Assembly: GCF_011395035.1 (NCBI RefSeq)
Contig: NZ_CP024768.1
Span: 344,586-408,585 of the forward strand
Reading direction: 5' to 3'
DNA from: Pantoea cypripedii
GTDB lineage: Bacteria; Pseudomonadota; Gammaproteobacteria; Enterobacterales; Enterobacteriaceae
DNA: 64,000 nucleotides
Below, piece after piece: positions 7,604 through 17,109 of the stretch. Positions within the stretch are counted from its first letter, which is position 1, and each line of letters opens with the position of its first letter. The position numbers and the translations under genes were made by a program. The notes beneath the pieces were generated by a model. The model was not told the DNA's origin. It did no database searches and saw only the letters and a list, made by a program, of their open reading frames with translations.

Positions 7604-8926
7604 ATGATGAAAAGCATTCTGGCCCTGGTTTTGGGCACGCTGTCGTTCGCTGCGCTGGCGGACGATCAGGCAAATGACGCCCTGGTAAAACGGGGTGAAT
7701 ATCTGGCACGCGCCGGTGACTGCGTGGCCTGCCATAGCGTAAAAGGCGGCCAACCTTTTGCTGGTGGACTGCCGATGGCGACGCCGATTGGCACCATCTA
7801 CTCCACCAACATCACCCCGGATAAAACCACCGGGATTGGTGACTACAGCTACGACGACTTCCAGAAAGCGGTGCGTCATGGCGTGGCGAAAAACGGTGAC
7901 ACGCTGTATCCGGCGATGCCGTATCCCTCTTACGCGGTGGTGAGCGACGAGGATATGCAGGCGCTGTACGCGTACTTTATGCACGGCGTGGCACCGGTGG
8001 CGCAGGCCAACAAAGACAGCGACATTCCGTGGCCGCTGTCGATGCGCTGGCCGCTGGCAATCTGGCGCGGCATGTTTGCGCCGGACGTGAAAGCGTTCCA
8101 GCCTGCCGCACAGGAAGATCCGGTGCTGGCGCGGGGTCGTTATCTGGTGGAGGGGCTGGGCCACTGTGGTGCCTGCCATACGCCACGTAGCATCACCATG
8201 CAGGAGAAGGCGCTCAGCAATGATGATGCGCATGCTTACCTTTCCGGCAGCAGCGCGCCGATTGATGGCTGGACCGCAAGCAACCTGCGTGGCGACAACC
8301 GCGACGGCCTGGGACGCTGGAGCGAGGACGATCTGCGTCAGTTCCTGCGTTATGGCCGTAACGATCACACCGCCGCGTTCGGTGGTATGACCGATGTGGT
8401 AGAGCACAGCCTGCAACACCTGAGCAATGACGATATCACGGCAATTGCCCGTTACCTGAAATCGCTGGGAGCGAAAGACGCCAGCCAGACGGTGTTTACT
8501 CAGGATGACACGGTGGCGAAGGCGTTGTGGAAAGGTGATGACAGCCAGCCAGGTGCGTCGGTGTATGTCGACAGCTGTGCTGCCTGCCATAAAACGGACG
8601 GCAGCGGTTATCAGCGCTTCTTCCCGGCGCTGCGTGGCAATCCGGTGGTGCTGGCAGACGATCCGACGTCGTTGATCCATATCGTGCTGACCGGCGGAAC
8701 GTTGCCGGGCGTGCAGGGCGCACCTACCGCGATCACTATGCCGGCATTTGGCTGGCGTCTGAATGATCAGCAGGTGGCAGATGTGGTGAACTTTATTCGC
8801 GGCAGCTGGGGCAATGGCGCTAAAGCGACGGTAACGGCGAAGGATGTCGCCTCCTTACGTAAGGATGAAACCGTGCAGACGCATCAGGGCAACGCGGATA
8901 TTAAGGTGCTGGAGCAGCAGCAGTAA
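7604..8926 (+). CDS. Gluconate 2-dehydrogenase, triheme cytochrome c subunit
   Basis: This 440-residue exported cytochrome has a signal peptide (cleavage after AALA, about residue 19) and three heme c motifs: CVACH at 40-44, CGACH near 189 and CAACH near 326. It is the membrane-attached electron outlet that passes electrons from the flavoprotein to ubiquinone. It starts 12 bases after the flavoprotein stop, completing the small-FAD-cytochrome operon order usual for these enzymes. Two adjacent ATG codons (7604, 7607) are possible starts. Downstream is one copy of the large palindromic repeat rather than another gene. Confidence 0.92.
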   Translation: MMKSILALVLGTLSFAALADDQANDALVKRGEYLARAGDCVACHSVKGGQPFAGGLPMATPIGTIYSTNITPDKTTGIGDYSYDDFQKAVRHGVAKNGDTLYPAMPYPSYAVVSDEDMQALYAYFMHGVAPVAQANKDSDIPWPLSMRWPLAIWRGMFAPDVKAFQPAAQEDPVLARGRYLVEGLGHCGACHTPRSITMQEKALSNDDAHAYLSGSSAPIDGWTASNLRGDNRDGLGRWSEDDLRQFLRYGRNDHTAAFGGMTDVVEHSLQHLSNDDITAIARYLKSLGAKDASQTVFTQDDTVAKALWKGDDSQPGASVYVDSCAACHKTDGSGYQRFFPALRGNPVVLADDPTSLIHIVLTGGTLPGVQGAPTAITMPAFGWRLNDQQVADVVNFIRGSWGNGAKATVTAKDVASLRKDETVQTHQGNADIKVLEQQQ

Positions 8927-8947
8927 CATTACGTTTGCATTGGCGTG

Positions 8948-9592
8948 ATTTCGTTCGCCACAGACACCGGCAGTTGCAGTTCTCCGGTGCGGCGACCGAG
9001 CAAAGGGGGCCTGGCCGCCCCCTTTGCATTCCCCGGCCCTGCGCCGCCTGCCTCGCCGCTTCGCGACTTTTTTGCGCGATAAATCGCGCCGCTACACGCC
9101 GCCTTTCGCCGCATCCATGTGCGGATGGCGTTCCCGCCCCGCTGCACGCATTTTGCTTTCCATTTATTTCTTCATTGCTTTTTGCGCGATAAATCGCGCC
9201 GCTACGACAGCGTGCAGTTATTTGTAGCGGCGCGATTTATCGCGCAACTCAGATAGCACGGGCTTGCAGGCGGGGGTGTTGGCGGCATTCGCAGCGCCGA
9301 GCGCAGAAGGAAGGCCAGGACGAGCCGCATGGATGCGGCGAGAGCGCGGCATGAGCCATGGATGGCGAATCCGCGTGGTCCGTACGGCCTGAGTGATAAG
9401 CGAGGGAACAGCGCGTAGCGCTGCGCGAGGACGCCGCAGGGCGCGGATTGCAAAGGTGCGCGCCATCGCACCTTTGCCCGTCCGCCTGCACATCGGTCCT
9501 GAAACTGCCTGAAGCCTGGCGGGCGGAACCTTCTCAGAGCACAACCGCTGCTGGCGGGCGGAACCTTCTCAGTGTCAACCCGCTGCCAGCGA
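8948..9592. repeat. Large imperfect palindromic intergenic element, copy 1
   Basis: This stretch lies between convergent genes and codes for nothing credible. It is similar over most of its length to 31995-32606. The outer part on the left (8948-9065) and on the right (about 9257-9575) are imperfect reverse complements, each containing an 11-bp hairpin of the form GCAAAGG-N4...N4-CCTTTGC (9000-9027 and 9450-9477). The middle of the left half has been shortened and interrupted by three REP-like units (9074-9095, 9184-9205, 9224-9245). A GGCGGAACCTTCTCAG motif is repeated near the right end (about 9523 and 9557). The right boundary coincides with the stop codon of the next gene. Confidence 0.85.
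9074..9245. repeat. Three REP-like units inside the large repeat
   Basis: The reverse-complement form of the 22-nt REP unit is at 9074-9095 and 9184-9205, and the forward form at 9224-9245. They are absent from the second copy of the large element, so they appear to have entered copy 1 afterwards. Confidence 0.85.
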
Positions 9593-11002
9593 TTAAATAT
9601 TCTCCAAATCAATCCCACGTGTCTTCGGACCGTAAATCCCCACCGACAGCATCACCATCAACATACTCAGCACGATAAAGGCGATCACCCCCTCGCTACC
9701 GGCATATTGCAGAATCAGGCCGATCAGAATGCTGCTGAATGCCGTTGACAGACGGCTGAACGAATAACAAAAACCGACGGCGCGTGCACGGATGTGCGTC
9801 GGGAAAATCTCGGTCTGATAGGCGTGGTAGCTGAAGGTCAGCCAGGCGTTGCTGTAGGTAATCAGGAAGCCACAGATAATCATCAGCACCGGGCTGGTCA
9901 TAAAGGCGAACAGCGTACCGAACACCACCGTCATCAGTGATGACAGAACGATCTGCCACTTGTTCTCGATCTTATCGGCGTAGCGGCTGCAAATCAGCGA
10001 ACCCAGCGGGTAGGCCAGCGTGATGAAAAATGCGTACAGCAGGCTATGGGTGACCGTTGCCCCTTTGCCGGACAGCAGCGCGGGCAGCCAGTTACCAAAA
10101 CCGAAGAAACCAATCGCCTGGAAGAAGTTCATCACCACCAGCATCAGGGTGCGTTTGCGATACGCCGGTGCCCAGATCTCGCTGAAGCGACCTTTTTTCG
10201 GCAGCTGCGCGGCGGCGTCACGGTCGGAAAAATCTTCGCCCGGCGCGATGCCGCAGCGTTTTTCCATCTCGCTCAGGACGCGATGCGCTTCCTGATGACG
10301 GCCCTGCTGCGCCAGCCAGCGTGCCGATTCCGGCAGGTTCTTACGAATAAACCAGATCACCAGCGAGCAGACCGCACCGGCAATCACCACCCAGCGCCAG
10401 CCTTCCAGACCGAGGATGGTCTGCGGCACCAGCCACCAGGACATCAGCGCCACTGCGGGCACCGAGAGAAACTGAATAAAAAATGAGAAGGCAAAGGCAC
10501 GGCTACGCAGATGGGTGGGCACCCACTCGGAGAGATAGGTATCAATTGTCACCAGCTCGATACCGAGGCCAATCCCGACCAGAAAGCGGCACAGGATAAT
10601 CATCTCGGCGCTTTGCTGAAACGCCATCAACAGCGAGAACGCGCCGTACCACGCCAGCGCGCACATAAAGGTCAGGCGACGGCCAAAACGGTCGGCATAG
10701 GGGGCCAGCAGGCTGGCACCGACAAACAAACCGAGAAAGGTGGCGGAGGCAAAAGCGGCCTGATCGGCAATGCCGAACACGCCCGCGCTGCCGGTGTGAA
10801 ACACACCCGCCGCCAGTAGCCCGGAGCTGATGTAGCCGGTTTCAAACAGATCGTAGAGTTCAAAAAAACCGCCCAGCGCCAGCAGCGTGATAAAACGCCA
10901 CAGGCCAGCGGAAGAAGGGAGCGCGTCGATGCGCCCGGCTAAGGTGCGGCGATCCGCAGCGATAATATCGCCAGCCACCCCGGTTGTGCAGGCAGTTGTC
11001 AT
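9593..11002 (-). CDS. MFS transporter, sugar/organic-acid type
   Basis: This 469-residue inner-membrane carrier has about 12 hydrophobic segments. Major facilitator signatures are present: PYADRFGRR in the loop after TM2, RFLVGIGLGIELVT in TM4, and a long central cytoplasmic loop after PESARWLAQQGR. The layout is that of the metabolite:H+ symporter branch of the sugar-porter superfamily. The substrate is unknown. It lies downstream of abgT on the same strand with a 199-base gap, so it could be read from the abg transcript or its own promoter. GAGG lies 11 bases before the ATG. The gene ends exactly at the border of the large repeat. Confidence 0.8.
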   Translation of the reverse strand: MTTACTTGVAGDIIAADRRTLAGRIDALPSSAGLWRFITLLALGGFFELYDLFETGYISSGLLAAGVFHTGSAGVFGIADQAAFASATFLGLFVGASLLAPYADRFGRRLTFMCALAWYGAFSLLMAFQQSAEMIILCRFLVGIGLGIELVTIDTYLSEWVPTHLRSRAFAFSFFIQFLSVPAVALMSWWLVPQTILGLEGWRWVVIAGAVCSLVIWFIRKNLPESARWLAQQGRHQEAHRVLSEMEKRCGIAPGEDFSDRDAAAQLPKKGRFSEIWAPAYRKRTLMLVVMNFFQAIGFFGFGNWLPALLSGKGATVTHSLLYAFFITLAYPLGSLICSRYADKIENKWQIVLSSLMTVVFGTLFAFMTSPVLMIICGFLITYSNAWLTFSYHAYQTEIFPTHIRARAVGFCYSFSRLSTAFSSILIGLILQYAGSEGVIAFIVLSMLMVMLSVGIYGPKTRGIDLENI

Positions 11003-11201
11003 TGTTGTTTGAACCTCGGTATGACGGTGTTTGCAAAACTCACCAACGGCAGAGATTGGTTTTAAAAATAATTAACCGTTAGCAAGCGAAGGAACAGCAG
11101 AATAATCAATTACGGCGGGGATGCCGAGAGGTGAGGCGGTGAGATTTTAGCAATGTACGTTGCAATTCGCGTAAGTGTGATCGCCGTCCCTGGCGATGCG
11201 G

Positions 11202-12728
11202 TTAATGCAGGCTGGGATACACCCCTGGGCCGATGGGCAAACCGAGCGCGTACCAGGCAACCAGCAGCACAATCCAGGTGACAAAGAACACCACCGGATA
11301 GGGGAAGATCAGCACATAATAGGTGCCAAGTTGCGCATCTTTCTGGTATCGCTGCAGGAAACCGAGGAACAGCGGCAGGAACGGCGACATCGGTGCCAGC
11401 GGCAGCACCGACGAGTCAGCGATACGGAAGATCATCTGGGCAAACGCCGGATGGAAGCCGAGCAGCATAAACATCGGCACAAACACCGGGGCGAGGATCG
11501 ACCAGATGGCGGAGCCGCTGGCGATAAACATGCACAGAAATGCCGACAGGAACATCAGACCGAGAAATGCCGGAGCACCGCTGATGCCCGCGCTTTCCAG
11601 CATATCGGTCAGGCCAATCGCCATAAACTTGCCCATGTTGCTCCAGTTGAAGAAGGCCACGAACTGCGACAGCGGGAACACCATCACAATAAAGCCCGCC
11701 ATACTCTTCATCGGATCAACCAGCAACTGCGGAATATCATCCGGGCGACGGATCTGCTTCGTCACCGCGCCATAGGCAATCGCCACCACAAAAAAGAACA
11801 GGATGATGATCGGCACAATGCCCTGAATAAACGGTGACGGGATGATGCCACCGGTTTTCGGGTTGCGCAGCGGCGCGTGTTCCGGCACCACCAGCAGTGC
11901 CATCAACGCGATAAATACCAGCGCGGCGATGCCTGCGGCTTTCAGGCCACGGTTTTCCTGTGCGGTGAGCGGCGGCAGGCGATCCTGATGGCCGCCGTTC
12001 CAGGCTGGCAGGCGCGGCTCGATAAACTTATCGGTCAGCAGCGCACCGGCAATGGTCAGCACCACCACGGAGGTCGCCATAAAGAACCAGTTATCGATCA
12101 CGCTGACGTGTACTGTGTCGCTCACCGCTTTGGCCGCTTCGGTGCTGATGCCTGACAGCAGCACATCGGTGGTGACGATCAGCAGGTTAGCGGTAAACCC
12201 GGATGCCACACCGGCAATCGCCGCCAGCAGACCCGCTACCGGATGACGCCCCACGGCGAGGAAGATCAGCGCCCCGAGCGGCGGCATCACTACCAGCGCC
12301 GCATCGGAGGAGATGTGGCTGAAGAAGGCGATAAACAGCACCATATAGCTGGCGTAGCGACGGCTGACGCGTGATGCCATCTTGACCATCAGCGATTGCA
12401 GCAGGCCGACTTTCTCCGCCAGACCGGCACCAATCACCAGCGCCAGAATCGATCCCAGCGGCGTGAAGCTACTGAAGTTTTTGATGATGTTGGGCAGAAT
12501 CCACTGCAACCCGGCGACGCTCAGCAGGTTATTGACCCGCACCAGCTCACCGTTGGTCGGATTCTTCACCGCCACATCAAAACTGCTGAGAACCGCAGTG
12601 GCCACCATCAGCACCACAATCAAATACACGAACAGTAAAAAAGGGTTGGGGACTTTATTTCCGACCCGCTCAATCCAGCCAAACAGCTTCCCTGGGCTGC
12701 GGTTCTCCGTGGTAACTTCCATCGGCAT
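11202..12728 (-). CDS. abgT: p-Aminobenzoyl-glutamate transporter AbgT
   Basis: This 508-residue inner-membrane protein matches E. coli AbgT (508 residues) throughout, for example KLFGWIERVGNKVPNPFLL at the start, MVLFIAFFSHISSDAALVV, GFTANLLIVTTDVLLSGIS and LPIGPGVYP at the end. AbgT imports p-aminobenzoyl-glutamate, a folate breakdown product, and its family also includes drug exporters. It is the third gene of an abgA-abgB-abgT operon; a 90-base gap with a GC-rich hairpin separates it from abgB. Control by the divergent AbgR is expected. Confidence 0.95.
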   Translation of the reverse strand: MPMEVTTENRSPGKLFGWIERVGNKVPNPFLLFVYLIVVLMVATAVLSSFDVAVKNPTNGELVRVNNLLSVAGLQWILPNIIKNFSSFTPLGSILALVIGAGLAEKVGLLQSLMVKMASRVSRRYASYMVLFIAFFSHISSDAALVVMPPLGALIFLAVGRHPVAGLLAAIAGVASGFTANLLIVTTDVLLSGISTEAAKAVSDTVHVSVIDNWFFMATSVVVLTIAGALLTDKFIEPRLPAWNGGHQDRLPPLTAQENRGLKAAGIAALVFIALMALLVVPEHAPLRNPKTGGIIPSPFIQGIVPIIILFFFVVAIAYGAVTKQIRRPDDIPQLLVDPMKSMAGFIVMVFPLSQFVAFFNWSNMGKFMAIGLTDMLESAGISGAPAFLGLMFLSAFLCMFIASGSAIWSILAPVFVPMFMLLGFHPAFAQMIFRIADSSVLPLAPMSPFLPLFLGFLQRYQKDAQLGTYYVLIFPYPVVFFVTWIVLLVAWYALGLPIGPGVYPSLH

Positions 12729-12788
12729 TTCCTCGTCTCGTTATGTTGTGTTTGCGTATAACTTTTATTTTTTTATTGGATACAGCAT

Positions 12789-12811
12789 CCCGCGCCTGCG
12801 TGGGGCGCGGG
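12789..12811. terminator. GC-rich hairpin between abgB and abgT
   Basis: CCCGCGCC at 12789-12796 pairs with GGCGCGGG at 12804-12811. It sits in the abgB-abgT gap and could reduce read-through or protect the upstream abgAB transcript. There is no strong T-run on the minus strand. Confidence 0.45.
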
Positions 12812-12818
12812 TTTATTA

Positions 12819-14264
12819 TCATGACGTCAGCTTTGATGGCTGCACGCCGGGTGGAATCGGGCACTGATACGGTTGTTCACTGCGCACGCGGGTAAACTCC
12901 TCGCGGCAGCGTGCCAGTGCTGCGCTGTCGTTGAGCAGGGTGAGGGCGGTGGCGGCCAGCACTTTCGCCGCCAGGCTCATCCCTTTATGGGCGATGGCGG
13001 TACGCCCCTGCGCCACCAGCTGCCAGGTATGCAGCGGCGTGCCAAAAGCAAAGCAGGGGGTGAAGCATTGCGCGGTAGGCGTCACCCAGCTGACATCGCC
13101 AACATCGGTGGAGCCATACAGCAATTCACGCGTCACCGCATAGGGGGCCACCTCATCCATCAGCACCTTATCCCCCAGTGCGTCAGTCCAGGCCACTCCG
13201 GCTTCGCTGCCGGTACGTGCTGCGTTAAGCCGCGCGTTGCGCAGATCATCTTTGGATAGCGTGGCGCGGATCTGCGTGGCAAAGGCGCGCTCCTCCGCGC
13301 TGTATTCCGGCAGGCCGAACTGGCGCAGATAACCGTCCATCACCGCTTCCAGCGCGCGGTTAGGAACATAGTTGGAACAGGCTTTATCGAAACGCACCGT
13401 CATTTGCGTGTCAGTCATCAGCGCTGCGCCTTTGGCGATATTGATCACCCGTTGATAAATATCCTGAGCCTGATCAAGCTGCGGGGCGCGAATCAGATAC
13501 AACACCTCGGCATCGGCCTGCACCACGTTGGGGGAGACGCCGCCAGCGTTGGTCACCGCATAATGGAGGCGAGCTTCCTGCACGATATGCTCGCGCAGAA
13601 AGTTGGCCCCGGTGTTCATCAGCGTCACCGCATCGAGGGCGCTGCGACCCAGATGGGGTGAATTGGCTGCGTGCGCCGCCACCCCTTTGAAGTGGAAAGC
13701 GGCCTGGATATTGGCGAGGGTGCTGAGGTTAAACATGCCGCTAAAGCCTTCCGGGTGCCAGGTCACGGCGGCATCGACATCGTCAAACAGCCCTTCGCGC
13801 ACCATATAGGTTTTGCCGGAACCGCCTTCTTCGCCGGGGCAGCCGTAAAAACGCAACGTACCGCGCTGACCGTGTTCTGCCCACCAGGCTTTGATGGCGA
13901 AGGCCGCCGCGAGACCCGCGGTGCCCAGCAGGTTGTGTCCACAACCGTGGCCGTTGCCGTTTTCCACCAGCGGCTGCGGCTCTGCACAGGCCGCTTTCTG
14001 GCTCAACCCGGCTAAGGCATCAAACTCACCGAGAATGGCAATGACCGGCTTACCGCTACCGATGCTGGCGATAAAGGCGGTTTCAATGCCACCGACACCG
14101 CGCTCAACGGCGAAACCTTCCTGCTCCAGCGCGTCGGCCAGCAGTGCGGAAGACTTCGTCTCTTCGAAGCGGGTTTCTGGCACATCCCAGATGGCATCGC
14201 TGATGGCGCTGAAGCGCACCTGGTGCTGGTTAATATAGTTATCGATAAAGTCGTGATGACTCAT
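12819..14264 (-). CDS. abgB: p-Aminobenzoyl-glutamate hydrolase subunit AbgB
   Basis: This 481-residue M20-family metallopeptidase has the same length as E. coli AbgB. Shared stretches include NGHGCGHNLLGTAGLAAA, RFYGCPGEEGGSGKTYMVREG, TLANIQAAFHFKGVAAHA and TPLHTWQLVAQGRTAIAHKG. With AbgA it forms the heterodimeric zinc/manganese enzyme that cleaves p-aminobenzoyl-glutamate to p-aminobenzoate and glutamate in the cytosol. The start overlaps the abgA stop by 4 bases (ATGA), so translation is coupled. Confidence 0.95.
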   Translation of the reverse strand: MSHHDFIDNYINQHQVRFSAISDAIWDVPETRFEETKSSALLADALEQEGFAVERGVGGIETAFIASIGSGKPVIAILGEFDALAGLSQKAACAEPQPLVENGNGHGCGHNLLGTAGLAAAFAIKAWWAEHGQRGTLRFYGCPGEEGGSGKTYMVREGLFDDVDAAVTWHPEGFSGMFNLSTLANIQAAFHFKGVAAHAANSPHLGRSALDAVTLMNTGANFLREHIVQEARLHYAVTNAGGVSPNVVQADAEVLYLIRAPQLDQAQDIYQRVINIAKGAALMTDTQMTVRFDKACSNYVPNRALEAVMDGYLRQFGLPEYSAEERAFATQIRATLSKDDLRNARLNAARTGSEAGVAWTDALGDKVLMDEVAPYAVTRELLYGSTDVGDVSWVTPTAQCFTPCFAFGTPLHTWQLVAQGRTAIAHKGMSLAAKVLAATALTLLNDSAALARCREEFTRVRSEQPYQCPIPPGVQPSKLTS

Positions 14265-15574
14265 TGCTGGCTCCCGAACTGCGCCTGATTCAGCGCCAGG
14301 GTTGCCAGAGTCTGTACCGCCGTGGCCATAATCGCTTCGTCGAAATCAAACTTCGCGTTGTGATGGCCTGCCGCCAGCTCACAGCCAAAAATCACATAGG
14401 ATGCCTGGCCGCCGCGTTGTTGTACGCGCTCCAGCATATAAGTGGCATCTTCGGAACCGGCCGCCTGCTGTTTGGTATCGACAACCGAGTTGAACAGGCC
14501 CAGCGCCTCGGCCTGCTGGTGGATAAAGGCCACCCACGGCTGACTTGGCGTGCAGCTGCGCGCGCCGCCCATCAGTTTGACCTCAGATTCGACACCGTAC
14601 ATCGCCGCTGCTCCGGCAATCACGCGCAGCGCCTGCTGATAAATATCGTCGTTCACCTGGTTGCTGACGCCGCGCGTTTCCACCTTCATCAGCGCGGTAT
14701 CGGCCACCACGTTGCGCCCCGTGCCCGCCTGCAATACGCCGACGTTGACGCGTGCCACGCCACCGCTATGTTGCGGCAGGTTATGCAGTGCCAGCGTTGC
14801 CTGGGCTGCCGCCAGTAACGCGTTACGGCCTTCTTCCGGGCGACCACCGGCATGGGCACCGACGCCGGTAAACTGCACATCAAGTTTGGTGGTGGCGAGG
14901 AAGCTGTCGCTGCCGCAAACGATTTCGCCCGCAGGCACGCCAGTGCCGAGGTGGATAGCGGTAAACAGATCGACATCATCAACCACGCCAGCCGCTACCA
15001 TCGCTTTCGCACCGCGCACGCCTTCTTCGGCGGGCTGGAAAATCAGTTTGATGGTGCCGCTCAGCTGATCTTTCATCGCCATCAAAACCCTGGCGAGGCC
15101 GAGGCCGATAGTGGTGTGGCCGTCGTGACCACAGGCGTGCATCATGCCCGCATTGCAGGAGGCAAAACCTTCGCGTTGTGGCAGGTGATCCGCCGCGTTG
15201 CTTTCATTGAGATCGAGCGCATCCATATCGACGCGAAAACCCATCACCGGACCGGGACGACCGGTTTCCAGTGTGGCGACGATGCCGCAAAAGCCGCCGG
15301 AGAAATGGCTAAGCCACTGCGGCAGTGCCCCTTGCTCAAGTGCGCGCGCTTCCTGTGCTGCCAGCACCGCGTCCGACGGCAGTCCCATGCGTGCATCGGC
15401 ATCAATCACTTCCCGGCCCAGCTTCAGCGGATACCCCAGGCGATGCAGTTCCTCGGCCACCAGGGTTGCGGTACGAAATTCCAGCCAACCTGATTCGGCA
15501 AACTGGTGCAGGTCGCGCCGCCAGGTTTGCATCTGCGGTACCAGCGCGCTGACGTGGTCGGAAAGGGTTTTCAT
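14261..15574 (-). CDS. abgA: p-Aminobenzoyl-glutamate hydrolase subunit AbgA
   Basis: This 437-residue M20-family amidohydrolase has the metal-site motifs MMHACGHDGHTT and FQPAEEGVRGA, and the partner motif GCELAAGHHNAKFDFDE near the C-terminus. It matches E. coli AbgA in length and order. It is the first gene of the operon and its stop overlaps the abgB start. The 116-base space to the divergent abgR contains a clear palindrome. Confidence 0.94.
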   Translation of the reverse strand: MKTLSDHVSALVPQMQTWRRDLHQFAESGWLEFRTATLVAEELHRLGYPLKLGREVIDADARMGLPSDAVLAAQEARALEQGALPQWLSHFSGGFCGIVATLETGRPGPVMGFRVDMDALDLNESNAADHLPQREGFASCNAGMMHACGHDGHTTIGLGLARVLMAMKDQLSGTIKLIFQPAEEGVRGAKAMVAAGVVDDVDLFTAIHLGTGVPAGEIVCGSDSFLATTKLDVQFTGVGAHAGGRPEEGRNALLAAAQATLALHNLPQHSGGVARVNVGVLQAGTGRNVVADTALMKVETRGVSNQVNDDIYQQALRVIAGAAAMYGVESEVKLMGGARSCTPSQPWVAFIHQQAEALGLFNSVVDTKQQAAGSEDATYMLERVQQRGGQASYVIFGCELAAGHHNAKFDFDEAIMATAVQTLATLALNQAQFGSQQ

Positions 15575-15636
15575 CGCTATTTCCTTAATGTTGGTTTTTT
15601 ATGCATTGTCCCGAATCTACACAATGGTATTGGCGC

Positions 15637-15660
15637 GCATAAGATGGGAATATCTTATGC
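15637..15660. promoter_or_regulatory. LysR-type operator between abgA and abgR
   Basis: GCATAAGAT (15637-15645) and ATCTTATGC (15652-15660) are perfect 9-bp arms around a 6-base spacer, containing the T-N11-A pattern of LysR-family sites. The site is 30 bases before abgR and about 63 before abgA, right for both autoregulation and activation of the operon by AbgR. Confidence 0.65.
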
Positions 15661-15690
15661 CTGATAAACAACAGTTATCACCGAGCCATC

Positions 15691-16593
15691 ATGTCCGCTA
15701 ATTTAAAACTGCATCAGCTGCGCGCCTTTGTCGATGTTGCCCGCCAGGGGAGCATTCGCGCCGCCAGTCGCCTGTCAGGCGTTTCACAGCCTGCGCTGAC
15801 CAAGGCGATCCAGGAGTTGGAATTATCACTTGGCGCGCGTTTATTTGAGCGGCGGCATCAGGGGGTTACCCTGACTGATATCGGTGATAACTTTTTTCGT
15901 CATGCCAGCCTGGTGCTGGAGGAGCTGCGCGTGGCGCAGGAGGATATTCAGCAGCGGCTGGGGCTGGCGGGCGGCAGGGTGAACATTGGCGTCGGCGGCA
16001 GCATTGCGCGCACGGTGATGCCCCAGGTGATTAACCATTTTCACCGTGAGTATCCGCTGGTGAAGGTGCGTATCGTGGAAGGGCAGCTGGTGGCGATGGT
16101 GCATGAGCTGCGCCAGGGCGCGCTGGATTTCACCATCAATACCTACGATCAAAGTCACCTCGATCAGGAGTTAACCTACGAAAGGTTGATGGAACGTGAT
16201 TACCAGGTGGTGGTGCGTAAAGGGCATCCGATGGCCCATGCGCGCTCGCTGGCGGAGCTACAACATTGCGACTGGACCATGCCAACGCCGCAGGGCAGTT
16301 ATTATCGGCTGTTGCACGATATGTTTGGTGAGCGTGGTATGGCACCGAAAATCGTCGTCACCTGCGAAACGTTTATGGCCTGTACCAGCCTGGTGGCAAA
16401 GACTGATTTTGTCAGCATCATCTCACGGGATGTGATTGAAGATCCGACACACGGCGGCCAACTGCTGGCGCTGGAGCTGGACGATCCGCTGCCGAAAGCC
16501 ATGTTCTACCTGATTCAGCGCAAGGACACCGCGCTGACGCCGATGAGCGCCTATATGGCGCAGCTGTTCCGCCGCTATTGTCAACAAAGGTAA
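15691..16593 (+). CDS. abgR: LysR-family regulator AbgR
   Basis: This 300-residue LysR regulator has an N-terminal winged HTH at about 5-64 (QGSIRAASRLSGVSQPALTKAIQELE) and a substrate-binding domain after about residue 90. It matches E. coli AbgR in phrases such as VTLTDIGDNFFRHASLVLEE, RIVEGQLVAMVHELRQG and MPTPQGSYY. It is divergent from abgA in the E. coli arrangement and is expected to control the operon in response to folate catabolites. Confidence 0.93.
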   Translation: MSANLKLHQLRAFVDVARQGSIRAASRLSGVSQPALTKAIQELELSLGARLFERRHQGVTLTDIGDNFFRHASLVLEELRVAQEDIQQRLGLAGGRVNIGVGGSIARTVMPQVINHFHREYPLVKVRIVEGQLVAMVHELRQGALDFTINTYDQSHLDQELTYERLMERDYQVVVRKGHPMAHARSLAELQHCDWTMPTPQGSYYRLLHDMFGERGMAPKIVVTCETFMACTSLVAKTDFVSIISRDVIEDPTHGGQLLALELDDPLPKAMFYLIQRKDTALTPMSAYMAQLFRRYCQQR

Positions 16594-16671
16594 GAGTGCG
16601 GCCCGGCTCGCGTCCTGTTTTCCCACCACGCACTACACTTGGCATCGGGCGTTCACTATGGAGAACAGACC

Positions 16672-17097
16672 ATGCAAATTACCCCTTATTTGTTTTATGA
16701 CGGCCGTTGCGAAGAGGCCATCGCGTTTTACCTTGAGGCTACTGACGGCGAGTTGTTGTTTAAAATGACCTTTGGCGATATGCCGGAGACCGAATCAATG
16801 GAGGGTTGTCCGTCTGGTATGACGTTTCCCCCGGAGCACATCATGCATGCGCATCTGCGCATCGGACAGGGCGAAATCATGCTAAGCGACGGCAATCGCG
16901 AGACGCATTACAGCGGATTTGCGGTGAGCCTTTCCACCCCGGATGAAGTGCAGGGCAAACGCTGGTTCGATGCGTTGTCGGCAGGTGGACAGGTGACGAA
17001 AAACTGGGAGCCAACGTTCTGGGCGAACGGCTTTGGCATGTTTACCGATAAGTTCGGCGTGCCCTGGATGGTCAATGCGTACAAGCCGCGGATTTAA
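16672..17097 (+). CDS. PhnB/YjdN-like VOC superfamily protein
   Basis: This 141-residue cytosolic protein has the vicinal-oxygen-chelate pattern of the PhnB/YjdN group: YLFYDGRCEEAIAFYLEA at the start, IMHAHLRIGQGEIMLSDGN in the middle and FGMFTDKFGVPWMVN at the end. These proteins are often mislabelled 3-demethylubiquinone methyltransferases; no catalytic role is established. The start at 16672 is preceded by GGAG; an in-frame ATG at 16639 is rejected because it lacks a good ribosome site. It is monocistronic. Confidence 0.82.
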   Translation: MQITPYLFYDGRCEEAIAFYLEATDGELLFKMTFGDMPETESMEGCPSGMTFPPEHIMHAHLRIGQGEIMLSDGNRETHYSGFAVSLSTPDEVQGKRWFDALSAGGQVTKNWEPTFWANGFGMFTDKFGVPWMVNAYKPRI

Positions 17098-17109
17098 AAG
17101 CATTACCCC

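Noticed and set aside
7526..8680. 384-codon minus-strand open frame
   Set aside because: It is antisense to the triheme cytochrome gene and rich in Arg and His, typical of shadow frames in GC-rich DNA.
9202..9618. Open frames across the large repeat (both strands), and similar ones at 32195-32719
   Set aside because: They arise from the GC-rich palindromic repeat, lack ribosome sites and family patterns, and appear in several overlapping frames at once.
11196..11837. 213-codon plus-strand open frame
   Set aside because: It is antisense to abgT, with a low-complexity Gln/His/Arg-rich translation.
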